A stretch of 32,880 bases of DNA from assembly GCA_022844585.1 (NCBI GenBank), contig JALHLM010000005.1, forward strand, positions 1 to 32,880, read 5' to 3'. Below, piece after piece: positions 7,489 to 15,939 of this stretch. Below the pieces are notes generated by a model. It had not been told where the DNA came from, made no database searches, and saw nothing but the letters and a program-made list of their open reading frames with translations. A program made the translations under genes and the position numbers. The stretch is from Pirellulales bacterium (GTDB taxonomy: Bacteria > Planctomycetota > Planctomycetia > Pirellulales > JALHLM01). How positions within the stretch are numbered: the stretch's first letter is position 1; each line of letters starts with the position of its first letter.

Positions 7489-8825
7489 GCGATCGTCACC
7501 AAGGCGTCGCGGACCATCTCGGCCAACAGCGTGTCGGCCAGGTTGCTCATGTGGAGCGTGTCGTAGTTGTATTCCGGACGGTAGGCGTAGCTGGCCGGGT
7601 TCCGTAGCACGTCGTAAAGCTCCACGAACGCGACCCGCGGGTTCGCCACGTACTTGGTGCGGATGTAGGCGTTCAGTGTTTCGAGCGCGATCTGATCGAT
7701 CGGGCTCCAGCTGGCGTGTGTGCCGAAGGGCGGAATCGTGATGGTCACGACCCCCATGTTGTCAGCGATGGCCTCGGTCATGATCCGGTCATAGAACTCC
7801 AGCTGCGGCCCGGTGCCGTTCTTGACGTTGTTGGTGCCGCCCAACAGCGCGAGCCGTTCGTAGCCCTTGCCGCGAATGTTCGTGCCCCAGCGAGCGTAGA
7901 GGTCGTCGAGCTCCTCGCTGCCGACGCCATGATCTGCTACGCCGATCGCATACCCTGACGAACCCATGGCGATCGCGAGGTCGTCGGCGTAACCATCGGG
8001 CTGAAGCGTGAGCGAATCGCCCAAGGCGGCGACGCGATAGATCGGTCCGAATTTCATCCGAAAGTACGCTCGCAACTGCGCCGCTTCGGCGTCGGAGAGC
8101 AGGGCGTTGGTGATCAGCACTTCGGCAATGTCGCCGGCGAAGTAGCTGGTGACGCTCGTTCGCTGCAGCGCGCCGAGCGTGACGTTATCACGACCCGTAG
8201 CATCGGCGAACCAGACGCCGGTGTTGCCGGTCGAATTCACGTCCGTGAGCGGTTCCTGATAGGCGTCGATCTCGACGTTCGTGGCCGAACCGTTCGAAAA
8301 AAACCGCAACAGATACCAGGCTCCGCGACGACTGTAGCCGGTCGGCGTGCGGAATCGCTGAGCGGCCGCCGCTCCTTGGTCCCATTGGTATTCCCAGTCG
8401 CCCAGCGAATTGACGGTCACGTACCAGTATTGGCTCGTGGTGGCTTCATCCGCCGTGGCGAAGGGAACAGCCGTGTTGGTCGCGTCGCTCTTGATCAGCA
8501 TCCACAGTTCGCCAGCTTCGCTGGCGAATGCGTCAGTGGCCGCATAGCGCAAGTAGTGGCTGGTGCCATTGAAGCGTAAGAACCGACGGGCGTTCGGGCC
8601 GCTGCCATCGGCGATCAGTGTTGGTCCGGAGCCCGAGACCTCATTGAAATCGATGCTCGCACCCACGCGACTCGTCCACGTGACAACCGCTTCGTTGTGC
8701 GCCGCCGACTGTCCGCCCGACTTCTTCACATTGGGCGCGAAGTTGGCGTCCAACCAGCAGGCGACCTTGGCGAGGTCAATGGGCTGAAACAAGCTCGATG
8801 GCGTGCCGAAGTGATAAGCTGGCAT
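7485..8825 (-). CDS. LamG-like + SGNH/GDSL hydrolase, virion-associated
   Basis: A 446-residue two-domain protein. Residues about 20-255 form a LamG/concanavalin-like beta-sandwich (ACWLDANFA ... FLRFNGTSHYLRY ... GDIAEVLITNALLSDAEAAQL). Residues about 262-446 are an SGNH hydrolase: block I ALGDSLTL (Ser271), block II DHGVGSEE, block III LLGGTNN (Asn332 or 333) and block V YDTLHMS (Asp422, His425). SGNH enzymes remove acyl groups from carbohydrates or lipids, so this may deacetylate host surface glycan during adsorption. It lies among neck and tail-completion genes, which is an unusual site for a receptor-modifying enzyme. No signal peptide is seen, consistent with a virion protein. The substrate is unknown. 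Confidence 0.85.
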   Translation of the reverse strand: MPAYHFGTPSSLFQPIDLAKVACWLDANFAPNVKKSGGQSAAHNEAVVTWTSRVGASIDFNEVSGSGPTLIADGSGPNARRFLRFNGTSHYLRYAATDAFASEAGELWMLIKSDATNTAVPFATADEATTSQYWYVTVNSLGDWEYQWDQGAAAAQRFRTPTGYSRRGAWYLLRFFSNGSATNVEIDAYQEPLTDVNSTGNTGVWFADATGRDNVTLGALQRTSVTSYFAGDIAEVLITNALLSDAEAAQLRAYFRMKFGPIYRVAALGDSLTLQPDGYADDLAIAMGSSGYAIGVADHGVGSEELDDLYARWGTNIRGKGYERLALLGGTNNVKNGTGPQLEFYDRIMTEAIADNMGVVTITIPPFGTHASWSPIDQIALETLNAYIRTKYVANPRVAFVELYDVLRNPASYAYRPEYNYDTLHMSNLADTLLAEMVRDALVTIA

Positions 8826-9152
8826 TCACCACGCTCCTTGTCGCTTGGCACCGGGGATGATCTGCAAGAGCGGCGTCCCGCCCGCAGCGCGAAACCGCAA
8901 CTCGCGGACGCCTGGACCGATCGTGACGCTCGTCGGACTGCGCAGCACAAGCTTGTCGCCGTCCGGCATCAGGTCGGGGCTGACGATTCCCTCGACGGAA
9001 AAGAACACGAGTGCGCTATCCGCGTTGCCAGCGTCATCGAGCCCCAGGTGCGCGACGGCATAGTCCCGGTCGCTCGAGAGCGTCACCGATTGCTCGGCTG
9101 CGCTGGTCTTCACCAGGCTTGGTTTATCGTCGATCACGGTGGGTTGGGCCAT
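8826..9152 (-). CDS. Small structural protein of neck/fibre region (hypothetical)
   Basis: A 108-residue protein, MAQPTVIDDKPSLVK..., beta-rich with VTLSSDRDYAVAHLGLDDAGNADS and a C-terminal FRAAGGTPLLQIIPGAKR. It directly abuts the SGNH hydrolase gene (stop followed immediately by its start) and is 7 bases downstream of the next upstream gene. The composition fits a small beta-sandwich, perhaps a chaperone or attachment domain for the hydrolase. I do not recognise the family; the structural role is inferred from the neighbours. Confidence 0.5.
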   Translation of the reverse strand: MAQPTVIDDKPSLVKTSAAEQSVTLSSDRDYAVAHLGLDDAGNADSALVFFSVEGIVSPDLMPDGDKLVLRSPTSVTIGPGVRELRFRAAGGTPLLQIIPGAKRQGAW

Positions 9153-9159
9153 GCGTCAC

Positions 9160-9588
9160 CTAGCCGATCGCCGAAAACTTGAGGTTCAGCACACTCGCGA
9201 ACTGCCGCTTCTGATCCAGGGACTCGATGTCGAAGATCGGGTCGTTCGTAATCTCAATGCAGACCGCCGCGGGACTCGCGATCGTCTTTCGTCGAAAATG
9301 GTTCTTGATCTCTTCCACCAGCAGCATCAGCGGATCGAGTTCCGCGTTGCCTTCCGCCGTCAGTCGCTTCAACACGCCGACGTCGATGGTGTATTCCTCG
9401 TCGTCGTTGGCCCGGCTGGCGATCGCGGTCGAAAAACCGCTTGGGGCCACCAGCACGCTCAGGCTGGCGGCATCCTTCAAATCGATCTTGGGAACGTAAT
9501 GACGCGTGGCCGTGAACGCCATTGAAAAACTGCCGGCGTTGAGCTCGGTCACTACTGCCTCGGCAAGGTCGACGATCTTAGCTGCCAC
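9160..9588 (-). CDS. Neck/tail terminator-like protein
   Basis: A 142-residue alpha/beta protein, MAAKIVDLAEAVVTELNAG with a following helix-strand pattern (YTIDVGVLKRLTAEGNAELDPLMLLVEEIKNHFRR) and a final strand FASVLNLKFSAIG. Size, fold pattern and position between head-joining and gp10-like genes suit a tail-terminator or minor tail protein that caps the tail tube at the neck. It follows the head-tail joining gene by 6 bases. The call is mainly positional; a different neck subunit is possible. Confidence 0.55.
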   Translation of the reverse strand: MAAKIVDLAEAVVTELNAGSFSMAFTATRHYVPKIDLKDAASLSVLVAPSGFSTAIASRANDDEEYTIDVGVLKRLTAEGNAELDPLMLLVEEIKNHFRRKTIASPAAVCIEITNDPIFDIESLDQKRQFASVLNLKFSAIG

Positions 9589-9594
9589 CGCTCG

Positions 9595-9972
9595 CTACTC
9601 CGTTCCCACGAACTTGGTATGAATCCGCAACTGCTGCTCGAACGAATCACTCCATCGCCAGTGGTCTTCGCCCGCCAGCGGCATCACTTCGAACACATCG
9701 GTGTGCGTTGCTCGCGGAAGCTTGATCCGGTCGCCTCGCTCGGGCAGTGTCAGGTTGTCCGCCAGCACAACGTCAGCTCCCGCAATCAGAAAATCCCATT
9801 GCTCGTGCCGTTCCAACGCTCCTGCGGTGGTTTCAACCAGCACGTCTTTCCTTCCGACCGTGGCCTGCACCTCGACCGACTCCGCGCCTCGCGTGTACGT
9901 GACGGTCTGGGAGCCATGCTCTTTGAGCTGACTCGCCAGGAACGTCGCGCCGGTTTCAAACAGGTCTGCCAT
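9595..9972 (-). CDS. Head-tail joining (head closure) protein
   Basis: A 125-residue protein, MADLFETGATFLASQLKEHGSQTVTYTRG, with a central RKDVLVETTAGALERHEQWDFLIAGADVVL and DRIKLPRATHTDVFEVMPLAGEDHWRW. The pattern 'GSQTVTYTRGAESVEVQATVG' is common to gpFII-like head-tail joining proteins, which form a ring below the connector. It is 3 bases downstream of the decoration-protein gene and 6 bases upstream of the neck gene. The role is inferred from this arrangement and a moderate pattern match. Confidence 0.62.
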   Translation of the reverse strand: MADLFETGATFLASQLKEHGSQTVTYTRGAESVEVQATVGRKDVLVETTAGALERHEQWDFLIAGADVVLADNLTLPERGDRIKLPRATHTDVFEVMPLAGEDHWRWSDSFEQQLRIHTKFVGTE

Positions 9973-9975
9973 CGT

Positions 9976-10812
9976 TTACCGCGAGATGATTTCCACATCC
10001 AAGATGTCGAGCCGCACGATGTTTGCGGCGTTGGCCACCGACCAGGTGGCGCTCACGATCAAGTCCTGCGGCAACGTGGTGTCGATCGTCGAGGAGGCCT
10101 TGAGGAACGGCTTGGCGGTGACCGTGCCCGGCACGCCGAGGGCCTGAAGACCGGTGGCCACAAACGTTCCGCTCGCCCCCACTGTGCGAATCACCAAGTC
10201 GGCTTCGATGTACCAGATGTCGTTCGTGGCGGGATCGACCGCACCGGTTGAGACGATCGATGTGCCGGTGGTGCCGCCGATCTTGAGTTGGATGGTGAGC
10301 GTGTCGGTGGAGTTCTGATTCGACACGATCCCCTGCGCCCGGACGCGGATCACGTCTCCCTTCTTGAGGCGGTTGGCCGGAATCGTGATCGACTTGTTGA
10401 ACGGCGTTTCGGTCGTGGTGTTCAGGACCGAGGAGCTCGCCGCATCGGTCGAATAGGCCAACGGCACTTCGAGTGTCGTGACCAGCTTCACGCGCACGCT
10501 GCTGTCATTGTTGGCGGCGGCGCGAATGCACTTGCCCAGATAGGCGTTGCCACCACCGATCGTTACCGCACGATCGTTGAGATCGTCCCAGTAAACGTTG
10601 TCGCCCACTTCGAAGGTGGTGAAGACGCCGACTTGCTTGGCGACATCAAACACGCCTTCGATCGCCAGTGCGCCTAGCCGACCAGCAGCGATATCGGCGC
10701 TGGCGATCCCGACGAATTCCGCGTTCTGGACGACAATGTCACCGCCGGTGACGGCCACGGCCGGCGTGTAATCGATCCGAGCCCCGGTCTGGACGTAGGT
10801 TGCTTGAGCCAT
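9976..10812 (-). CDS. DUF2190 capsid-decoration protein fused to a beta-rich C-terminal domain
   Basis: Residues 1 to about 110 form a DUF2190 domain: ATYVQTGARIDYTPAVAVTGGDIV, a VGIASADIAAGRLGALAIEGVFDV segment and a YLGKCIRAAANNDSSVRVKL end. DUF2190 proteins decorate or cement HK97-type capsids. Residues about 115-278 (SVLNTTTETPFNKSITIPANRLKKGDVI ... LTIQLKIGGTTGTSIVS) add a jelly-roll-like beta domain like those found in phage fibre heads and capsid spikes. A typical DUF2190 protein is about 110 residues, so this one is more than doubled. It follows the capsid gene directly, the usual place for a decoration protein. Confidence 0.8.
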   Translation of the reverse strand: MAQATYVQTGARIDYTPAVAVTGGDIVVQNAEFVGIASADIAAGRLGALAIEGVFDVAKQVGVFTTFEVGDNVYWDDLNDRAVTIGGGNAYLGKCIRAAANNDSSVRVKLVTTLEVPLAYSTDAASSSVLNTTTETPFNKSITIPANRLKKGDVIRVRAQGIVSNQNSTDTLTIQLKIGGTTGTSIVSTGAVDPATNDIWYIEADLVIRTVGASGTFVATGLQALGVPGTVTAKPFLKASSTIDTTLPQDLIVSATWSVANAANIVRLDILDVEIISR

Positions 10813-10842
10813 GATTGGAATTGCCTCGTATATATGGAGTGA

Positions 10843-12891
10843 TTACACGCCGTCGGCCCGGATCGCCGCCCGGAAATCCTGCATGGCGACGCCGAAGTCG
10901 AAGTAGCATCGCCACTGAATGCCGAGCGTGTTGAAGTCGGTTTCGCCCGACTCGATCGTGGGGGTCGTGACGCCGTTCAGGTACGCGATTTCGAGCGCCG
11001 CCACATCCGCCGGATTGGCGAACAAATACCAAGCGATCGTGCTGGAGCCCGCCAGCGCTTGAGCGTTCAGATATGGCGACGCCACTGGACGGAAACGTCC
11101 CGCGTGCGGGTTGCTTGCCGGTTTCGGCTTATCGGTCGTGGTCGATTCGTTGACGACTCGTTCGCTGAAGAGCTGCTCGGCCACGACCTTGAGGCCGGTC
11201 GGCACGAGCATCAGCGCCGGTTCCAAGGCCACCGGTTCGCCTTGCTCGTCGACCTGGTCCATAAACTTTTGTTCGGCGAGCGTGATGCCCGATACCGAAA
11301 GCGCAGATGTCGAGCCGGTAAGCAAGTTCTTGTTGCCGACCGAGAAGAAGCTCGTCGGGTTCGAAAGCAACAGCGTGAAGACAGCCTTCTCGACGGCGAT
11401 CGCACTCTTGCGCCCGAGGAAGCGGCTCGTGTCGACCAGCGCTTCGAGATCATCGTTATGCAGCTGCTGGCGATTCAGGGCGACCATCCCGCCGTAGGTT
11501 GCGAGCTGGTTCTGGTAACCCTGCTCGCCGAGCGTGAGGTGCTTGAGCTCGCCGTCGGGACCGACCTGTTCCATGCTGCCGGCCATCGTCATCCGATAGC
11601 GGGTGTGGACTTTGAAGTCGGTGTGATTCGCCGTGCGGCAGAAATTCTGGCTCACTCGCGGAACCGCCAGGTAAGCATCCAGCAATGACTTGTTGGCTAC
11701 GTTCCCCAAGATGCCAGGGAGCGAGATCGTGGAGAAACCGCCAGACGCCCGCAGTTGGCGATCCGCCTCGAACGCTGCTTGGATCACTTCGTCATCGATC
11801 TTACCCGGTCGGATCGAACGACCCGCCGCGCGAATGTATTCGTAGAACAAGGTGCCGATCGAGGCTTTTCGCAGCTTGGCCGCATCCATCGCCTCGAGCG
11901 TCTTCTGGTCGTAGCTTTTTTCGATCAGCTCGGCGCTGACGCCGGCGCTCCGGCAAAGCGCCGCTTCGAGCGGTTTTCCAAGGAGCGGCGAGCTATCGCC
12001 ACCATGAATCGCGGGGGCCGCCGGGCGCGAAGCCCGCAGCACTTCGAGTTCCGTGCGTGTGGCGTCCCAGCCTTCTTCGACGGCCTGAGCGGCGATGCCG
12101 GGATGTCGCGTGGCGATCTCGCGGACCTTGGATTGACGCTTGAGCTCCGCAGCGGCGCTCGCCCGAAGTTCCGTTACGTGATCGGCGGTGTCGACCACGG
12201 CCGTACCGTTCGCGTTGGCGGCGACAGGTTTCTCTTGCCCGGCGTCGAACATCGCCCGCAGACTCACCTGCTGGCTGTCATTGAGCTCGGCCAGTTGGAA
12301 CCCCTTGGCGTCGAGCCATTTTTCAAAGTCCATCGAATCTGCCTCCAAAGTCGGTTGCGCTTGGGCGGCAACACGTGCGCTGGTTTGATCGTCCGCCCCA
12401 AGCGTGACGAAACTGACTTCTTGCAAGGTCGCCTTGCGGGCGATGTAGACCGGTCCGTGGACCTCGCCGCCATTGGCCTGCGCCGTCTTGCCCGCCGGCA
12501 CGAAGACCGCCTTCTCGACGAGCGCTCCGACCGACGCCTGCCACGGAAAACCGTTGATTGAACTGGCCACGACCTCTTGCGCGGCGGAGCCGGCACCCGA
12601 GATCAAGCCGTCGACCAAGAGTGAATTCCCCTCGACGCGGATCTGTTCGGCATGACCGACGCGTTGCCGCGTGTCGTGATCCAGCAAGATCGGCTTCGCA
12701 CCGCGCAAGCGACGCAACCCGGCGAGGTCGACCACGACCGGCGCATCCCAGCCGGCAACTAGCATCGCCGCGCCGGTGTAAGCGGTCATGTTGAAACGGC
12801 GCAGGGCCTGCTCGCCATCGCCAGTTGCTTCCAACAGGCGAACCGCGTCCGCAGCACAGGTCATGTGAATTGCGCCGGGCATCCGTTTCAT
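10843..12891 (-). CDS. Fused prohead protease and HK97-fold major capsid protein
   Basis: One 682-residue frame holds two usual gene products. Residues about 40-175 are a prohead serine protease: KPILLDHD gives catalytic His72, the VDGLISGAG and AQEVVASSINGFPWQASVGA segments follow with nucleophile Ser120, and EVSFVTLGADD closes the domain. After a Gln/Glu-rich linker and helical scaffold-like delta region (about 180-290), the major capsid region begins around residue 300 and runs to the end with FEADRQLRASGGFSTISLPGILGN, YRMTMAGSMEQVG and a LEPALMLVPTGLKVVAEQLF strand. The protease must release itself from the capsid during maturation, or cleave in cis. No frameshift or stop interrupts the fusion. 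Confidence 0.88.
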   Translation of the reverse strand: MKRMPGAIHMTCAADAVRLLEATGDGEQALRRFNMTAYTGAAMLVAGWDAPVVVDLAGLRRLRGAKPILLDHDTRQRVGHAEQIRVEGNSLLVDGLISGAGSAAQEVVASSINGFPWQASVGALVEKAVFVPAGKTAQANGGEVHGPVYIARKATLQEVSFVTLGADDQTSARVAAQAQPTLEADSMDFEKWLDAKGFQLAELNDSQQVSLRAMFDAGQEKPVAANANGTAVVDTADHVTELRASAAAELKRQSKVREIATRHPGIAAQAVEEGWDATRTELEVLRASRPAAPAIHGGDSSPLLGKPLEAALCRSAGVSAELIEKSYDQKTLEAMDAAKLRKASIGTLFYEYIRAAGRSIRPGKIDDEVIQAAFEADRQLRASGGFSTISLPGILGNVANKSLLDAYLAVPRVSQNFCRTANHTDFKVHTRYRMTMAGSMEQVGPDGELKHLTLGEQGYQNQLATYGGMVALNRQQLHNDDLEALVDTSRFLGRKSAIAVEKAVFTLLLSNPTSFFSVGNKNLLTGSTSALSVSGITLAEQKFMDQVDEQGEPVALEPALMLVPTGLKVVAEQLFSERVVNESTTTDKPKPASNPHAGRFRPVASPYLNAQALAGSSTIAWYLFANPADVAALEIAYLNGVTTPTIESGETDFNTLGIQWRCYFDFGVAMQDFRAAIRADGV

Positions 12892-12897
12892 GGATCG

Positions 12898-14343
12898 CTA
12901 TTCCTCCACCACGGCTTCTTCGGTGTCTTCATCTGCCGGCTCGTCGTCCGTTTGCGCTACCTCCGCCGGCGCAAGTCCTAACTCGCGCATGAGCGCGACT
13001 TCCTTGGCCCGCTGCCGGAGAGATTCTTCCCAGTCGCGTCCTTGACGGGCGTATTCGTGCGCGAGCGTCGTGGTGTGATTCGCCAGTCGCTGCGATTGCG
13101 CGAGCGCCTCTTTGGCTGGATCAACATGCTCGTGGCCGTCCCAAAACCACTGATGGGCGAGCGTGGCGATCGGCGGCAGTTCGTCCGGTAGAAGGCCGGG
13201 CACGAGCGCCGCTTCGTCAAACCAAGCGGCCAGAATGCGGTCGAGGATCGTGACCTCGAGTTGCGCCTGCTCGACGCGGAGCGCCTTGAAGTACGTCTGA
13301 TGATCCAGACGACCGGAGGCGTAGTTGTAGCCGGAAGAATTGCCTGCCGCGATGTTGAACGGCATGTTCAGGCAGCGAGCGATCTCGTTCAGAAGTTCGT
13401 GCTTGAATTCGGCGTAGGTGGTGGCTGGCTGTTCCGCTTCCATCTGGCTCATCTTCCAGCCGCCCGGCATCGTGAGCAGCGCCCGCTTTTCAAGTTCGAT
13501 CGGTTCGAACGGTTCGGCGGCGTCCGCTTCGCCGTTGGCCGGCGCGTCCGTGTAGAGGATGCCCGCGAAGTCAGCGGCGGTTTCGGCAGCGCCCAGGACC
13601 GCGAGCGTGAACCGCCGCAATTGGGCAAAGAGCGGAAGGGCCGGCATGATGTCAGGGACGCCGCGGGCCTGGCCGGGACGATCGGCGCGAAACCAATGCA
13701 GTACTGCCTCGGCTGGCAGGCGATCAAACTCTTGACCGAACGCGGCAACAGAATCGCCCGGGTGCTGACGCAGAATGTGGTATTCCACCGGGTTGCCGAA
13801 GCGATCGAACACGATTCCGTCGACCGCCTGCGTGCTGTAGGCGCTCAACAGCGGCGTGGTGACTTGCTCGGCTTCGACGAGACGCAGATCGAGTTGGATC
13901 GGCGTCAAGATCGCCGGGTTACTGGTGAGCAGTGCAAACCCTTCGCCATCCTCGGCGCGGGCGACCCGCAGAGTGCGCAGCTTGTCGGCCAAGTTGACGG
14001 CCCTGGCCCAGGCCGCGAATTCTCGCTCGATCCGTCGATTCGCCGGCACGCTCTCCGAAAGCATCTGCAAACGCGGGCCGGTCCCGATCACGTCGTTGGC
14101 GAGCGTCAACACGATCCCGCGGGCGTAACTATTGTTGGACACCTCGTAACGAGCTCGGTTTCGCAGAACGCGACGCACTTCGGGGCTGTTGGCGGCGTTG
14201 GCGGAGAGCCCGTCGGCGTTCGCCCAGTGTCGGCGGTTCTCGTCGTTGGTGACGGCCGCGTCGTAGCGGGCGCGGACGAACCGCGATCGCCGACTTGGCG
14301 TCGGGGTCGCCGGCGAGAACAACTTGGACAACCAACGGACCAC
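12898..14343 (-). CDS. Lambda-type phage portal protein
   Basis: A 481-residue protein that forms the dodecameric DNA gate at one capsid vertex. It shows the lambda gpB-type portal pattern: an N-terminal RARYDAAVTNDENRRHWANADGL, an SYARGIVLTLANDVIGTGPRLQ helix, the DLRLVEAEQVTTPL strand, and a IVFDRFGNPVEYHILRQHPGD segment. The FNIAAGNSSGYNYASGRLD stretch is well conserved among this family. The very acidic C-terminus (EVAQTDDEPADEDTEEAVVEE) is typical. It lies 6 bases upstream of the capsid fusion and abuts the small protein before it. Confidence 0.88.
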   Translation of the reverse strand: MVRWLSKLFSPATPTPSRRSRFVRARYDAAVTNDENRRHWANADGLSANAANSPEVRRVLRNRARYEVSNNSYARGIVLTLANDVIGTGPRLQMLSESVPANRRIEREFAAWARAVNLADKLRTLRVARAEDGEGFALLTSNPAILTPIQLDLRLVEAEQVTTPLLSAYSTQAVDGIVFDRFGNPVEYHILRQHPGDSVAAFGQEFDRLPAEAVLHWFRADRPGQARGVPDIMPALPLFAQLRRFTLAVLGAAETAADFAGILYTDAPANGEADAAEPFEPIELEKRALLTMPGGWKMSQMEAEQPATTYAEFKHELLNEIARCLNMPFNIAAGNSSGYNYASGRLDHQTYFKALRVEQAQLEVTILDRILAAWFDEAALVPGLLPDELPPIATLAHQWFWDGHEHVDPAKEALAQSQRLANHTTTLAHEYARQGRDWEESLRQRAKEVALMRELGLAPAEVAQTDDEPADEDTEEAVVEE

Positions 14344-14541
14344 TTAGGCGGTTCCCGAGGGGATGAACTTGTTGAGCCGGAGGCCACGTGATGGCTTCTT
14401 CGCGGCGTCTTTCGAGGCCAGGTAGCGATCCGCCGCGATCTGGTCGGCGAGACTGTGCTGCTCAACCGAGCCAGCGTCGCCCGACACTTTGGCCGGACCA
14501 GCAGCGTTCTCGCGAATCTTGGTTTCGAGTTCGTCAGGCAT
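14344..14541 (-). CDS. Small portal-adjacent phage protein
   Basis: A 65-residue protein beginning MPDELETKIRENAAGPAK and ending RGLRLNKFIPSGTA. I take ATG 14541 because GGGGG lies 7 bases before it. The EKIRENA...P / SVEQHSL..QI.ADRYL pattern is recurrent immediately before portal genes in this type of element; it may be a head-completion or connector factor, but the gpW family is not clearly matched. It abuts the portal gene with no gap. It lies just downstream of the terminator, so it is likely the first gene of the head/tail transcript. Confidence 0.55.
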   Translation of the reverse strand: MPDELETKIRENAAGPAKVSGDAGSVEQHSLADQIAADRYLASKDAAKKPSRGLRLNKFIPSGTA

Positions 14542-14578
14542 GGTATTGCCCCCAAGACAACTAGCTTGACGAGTCAAC

Positions 14579-14618
14579 GAAAAAAGGCCACGCAGGGATG
14601 CGGCCCCGCATGGCCTTT
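14579..14618 (-). terminator. Rho-independent terminator between inserted cassette and head genes
   Basis: Read on the minus strand, the arm AAAGGCCA (14618-14611) pairs with TGGCCTTT (14590-14583), and the loop itself contains the nested repeat ATGCGG/CCGCAT. The second arm runs directly into a T-tract (six Ts at 14585-14580). This is a textbook stem plus U-run. It stops transcription coming from the terminase/protease genes, so the head and tail genes probably need their own promoter or partial read-through. Confidence 0.85.
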
Positions 14619-14760
14619 AGAAACGCTCAGTGGTGTCGCCACCGAGACTTCTTCGATTTATTCTATCGGCTGACCTGCTTCTCGTTCGGGTTTTGCAACA
14701 ACAATCGGAACGCTGGCCAAGAATTGTTCCATCCGTGTAACCCACGCCTGCTTAGAATCA

Positions 14761-15939
14761 TCAGTGACCTTCGATCGCCGAAATCTCGTCAGGCGACAAT
14801 TGCCATTTTTGGCATAATGTCAGAGCGCCTTGAATCTCTTGCGCGACGTGTGGCAGTCGGAGCTCCGGAGAGGAAATCGCCTCTTCGCTGTTCACGAATC
14901 GCCAATCGTTCGGCGTGCCAAGTTGTTGTTCCACTTGTTCATTTGTCACTTCAATGCCTCGGACAAATGGAACGTGGTCGGGAGATGTCGGATCGAAAAT
15001 ATACGAAAAGTCCATAGCCCATGGCCGGGACGCAAACAATGGAGCATCGGGAGACTTGAAAAACTCGGCGCGGACCGCGTGGTCAGTGTGCAAATGGCCC
15101 GCATAGGAGCCGCAGTCTTTACCCTTCAGCTTTTCGAGGTCAGGTAGCGGCACGTCTTCGTTCCATTCATACTGCTTAAATGGTCCATTGATGTCGACGT
15201 CCATGAGCCAGGTTGCACGACCATCTTTTGTGACGGCGGCCGTGTCAATGGTCAGCATAGCCGTGCGCAGTGCCCACTCAATCCGTGTGCTTCTTTTTTC
15301 GTACCACTCTTGAGTCATGATCATGTGACCCAAACTGTTTGCGGTGAACGCGATTCCGCCGGGAATCCTATGGTCATGCCACCATCTTCCTTCTGCTGCA
15401 CTGGCAAAGTAATCGACCGAAAACGTAAACTGCCATGTTTTCTGGGTGCCTGGATTCAAGAGATACAAAGATTCGCTGACGATGTCGTTTCCCTCGCTGT
15501 CCATCGCGTTGGACCAGCCAGCAAGTTGCTGCAATCGAAGCGAGAACTGGCGTAGCGATTCGTCCGGTGCCGCAAACGCTAACCGTTGCGACGCAACGAC
15601 GAGCATGAATCCATGAAGGGGTCGACCACGAAACGCGCGGCGCTTCCACAGAAGTCTTGACTCAAGAATCTTCTGAGAGACATGTTCATCTGATTCGAGC
15701 AAGTCTCGATCAGTCAAAAAACAGTACTGCAGTTGTCCCTTCGCAGCGGCAATGCGCCCAAAGAGGCATGGCTGCTCTCGCTGCAACCAGGACTTAAGCG
15801 ACTCCTCGCGTTCCGTATCATAGGCGAATGGATGGAACAATACTCTGTTAACAATCTGCGATTCCTCCGAAAATGGATTCGAATCTCGCCAACGGTCCAC
15901 GGTTAGACCGTCATACAATGCTTTTAGAGTTGTTGTCAT
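14761..15939 (-). CDS. Unrecognised 392-residue protein of the protease cassette
   Basis: I do not recognise this protein. It is soluble, has no signal peptide, and is Trp-rich (WRDSNPF, RLLWKRRAF, WWHDHRIPGGIAF). Its beta-strand pattern suggests a large alpha/beta or beta fold. Notable features are the HGFMLVVASQRLAFAAPDESLRQFS region, a WWHDHRIPGG loop, DVDINGPFKQYEWN, and a C-terminal helical part ending LCQKWQLSPDEISAIEGH. The start ATG overlaps the stop of the 71-residue gene by 4 bases (ATGA), so the two are coupled. GC looks lower than in virion genes (for example about 52% in bases 15361-15420 against 70% in 12061-12120). It could be a target, inhibitor or effector of the protease. 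Confidence 0.8.
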   Translation of the reverse strand: MTTTLKALYDGLTVDRWRDSNPFSEESQIVNRVLFHPFAYDTEREESLKSWLQREQPCLFGRIAAAKGQLQYCFLTDRDLLESDEHVSQKILESRLLWKRRAFRGRPLHGFMLVVASQRLAFAAPDESLRQFSLRLQQLAGWSNAMDSEGNDIVSESLYLLNPGTQKTWQFTFSVDYFASAAEGRWWHDHRIPGGIAFTANSLGHMIMTQEWYEKRSTRIEWALRTAMLTIDTAAVTKDGRATWLMDVDINGPFKQYEWNEDVPLPDLEKLKGKDCGSYAGHLHTDHAVRAEFFKSPDAPLFASRPWAMDFSYIFDPTSPDHVPFVRGIEVTNEQVEQQLGTPNDWRFVNSEEAISSPELRLPHVAQEIQGALTLCQKWQLSPDEISAIEGH

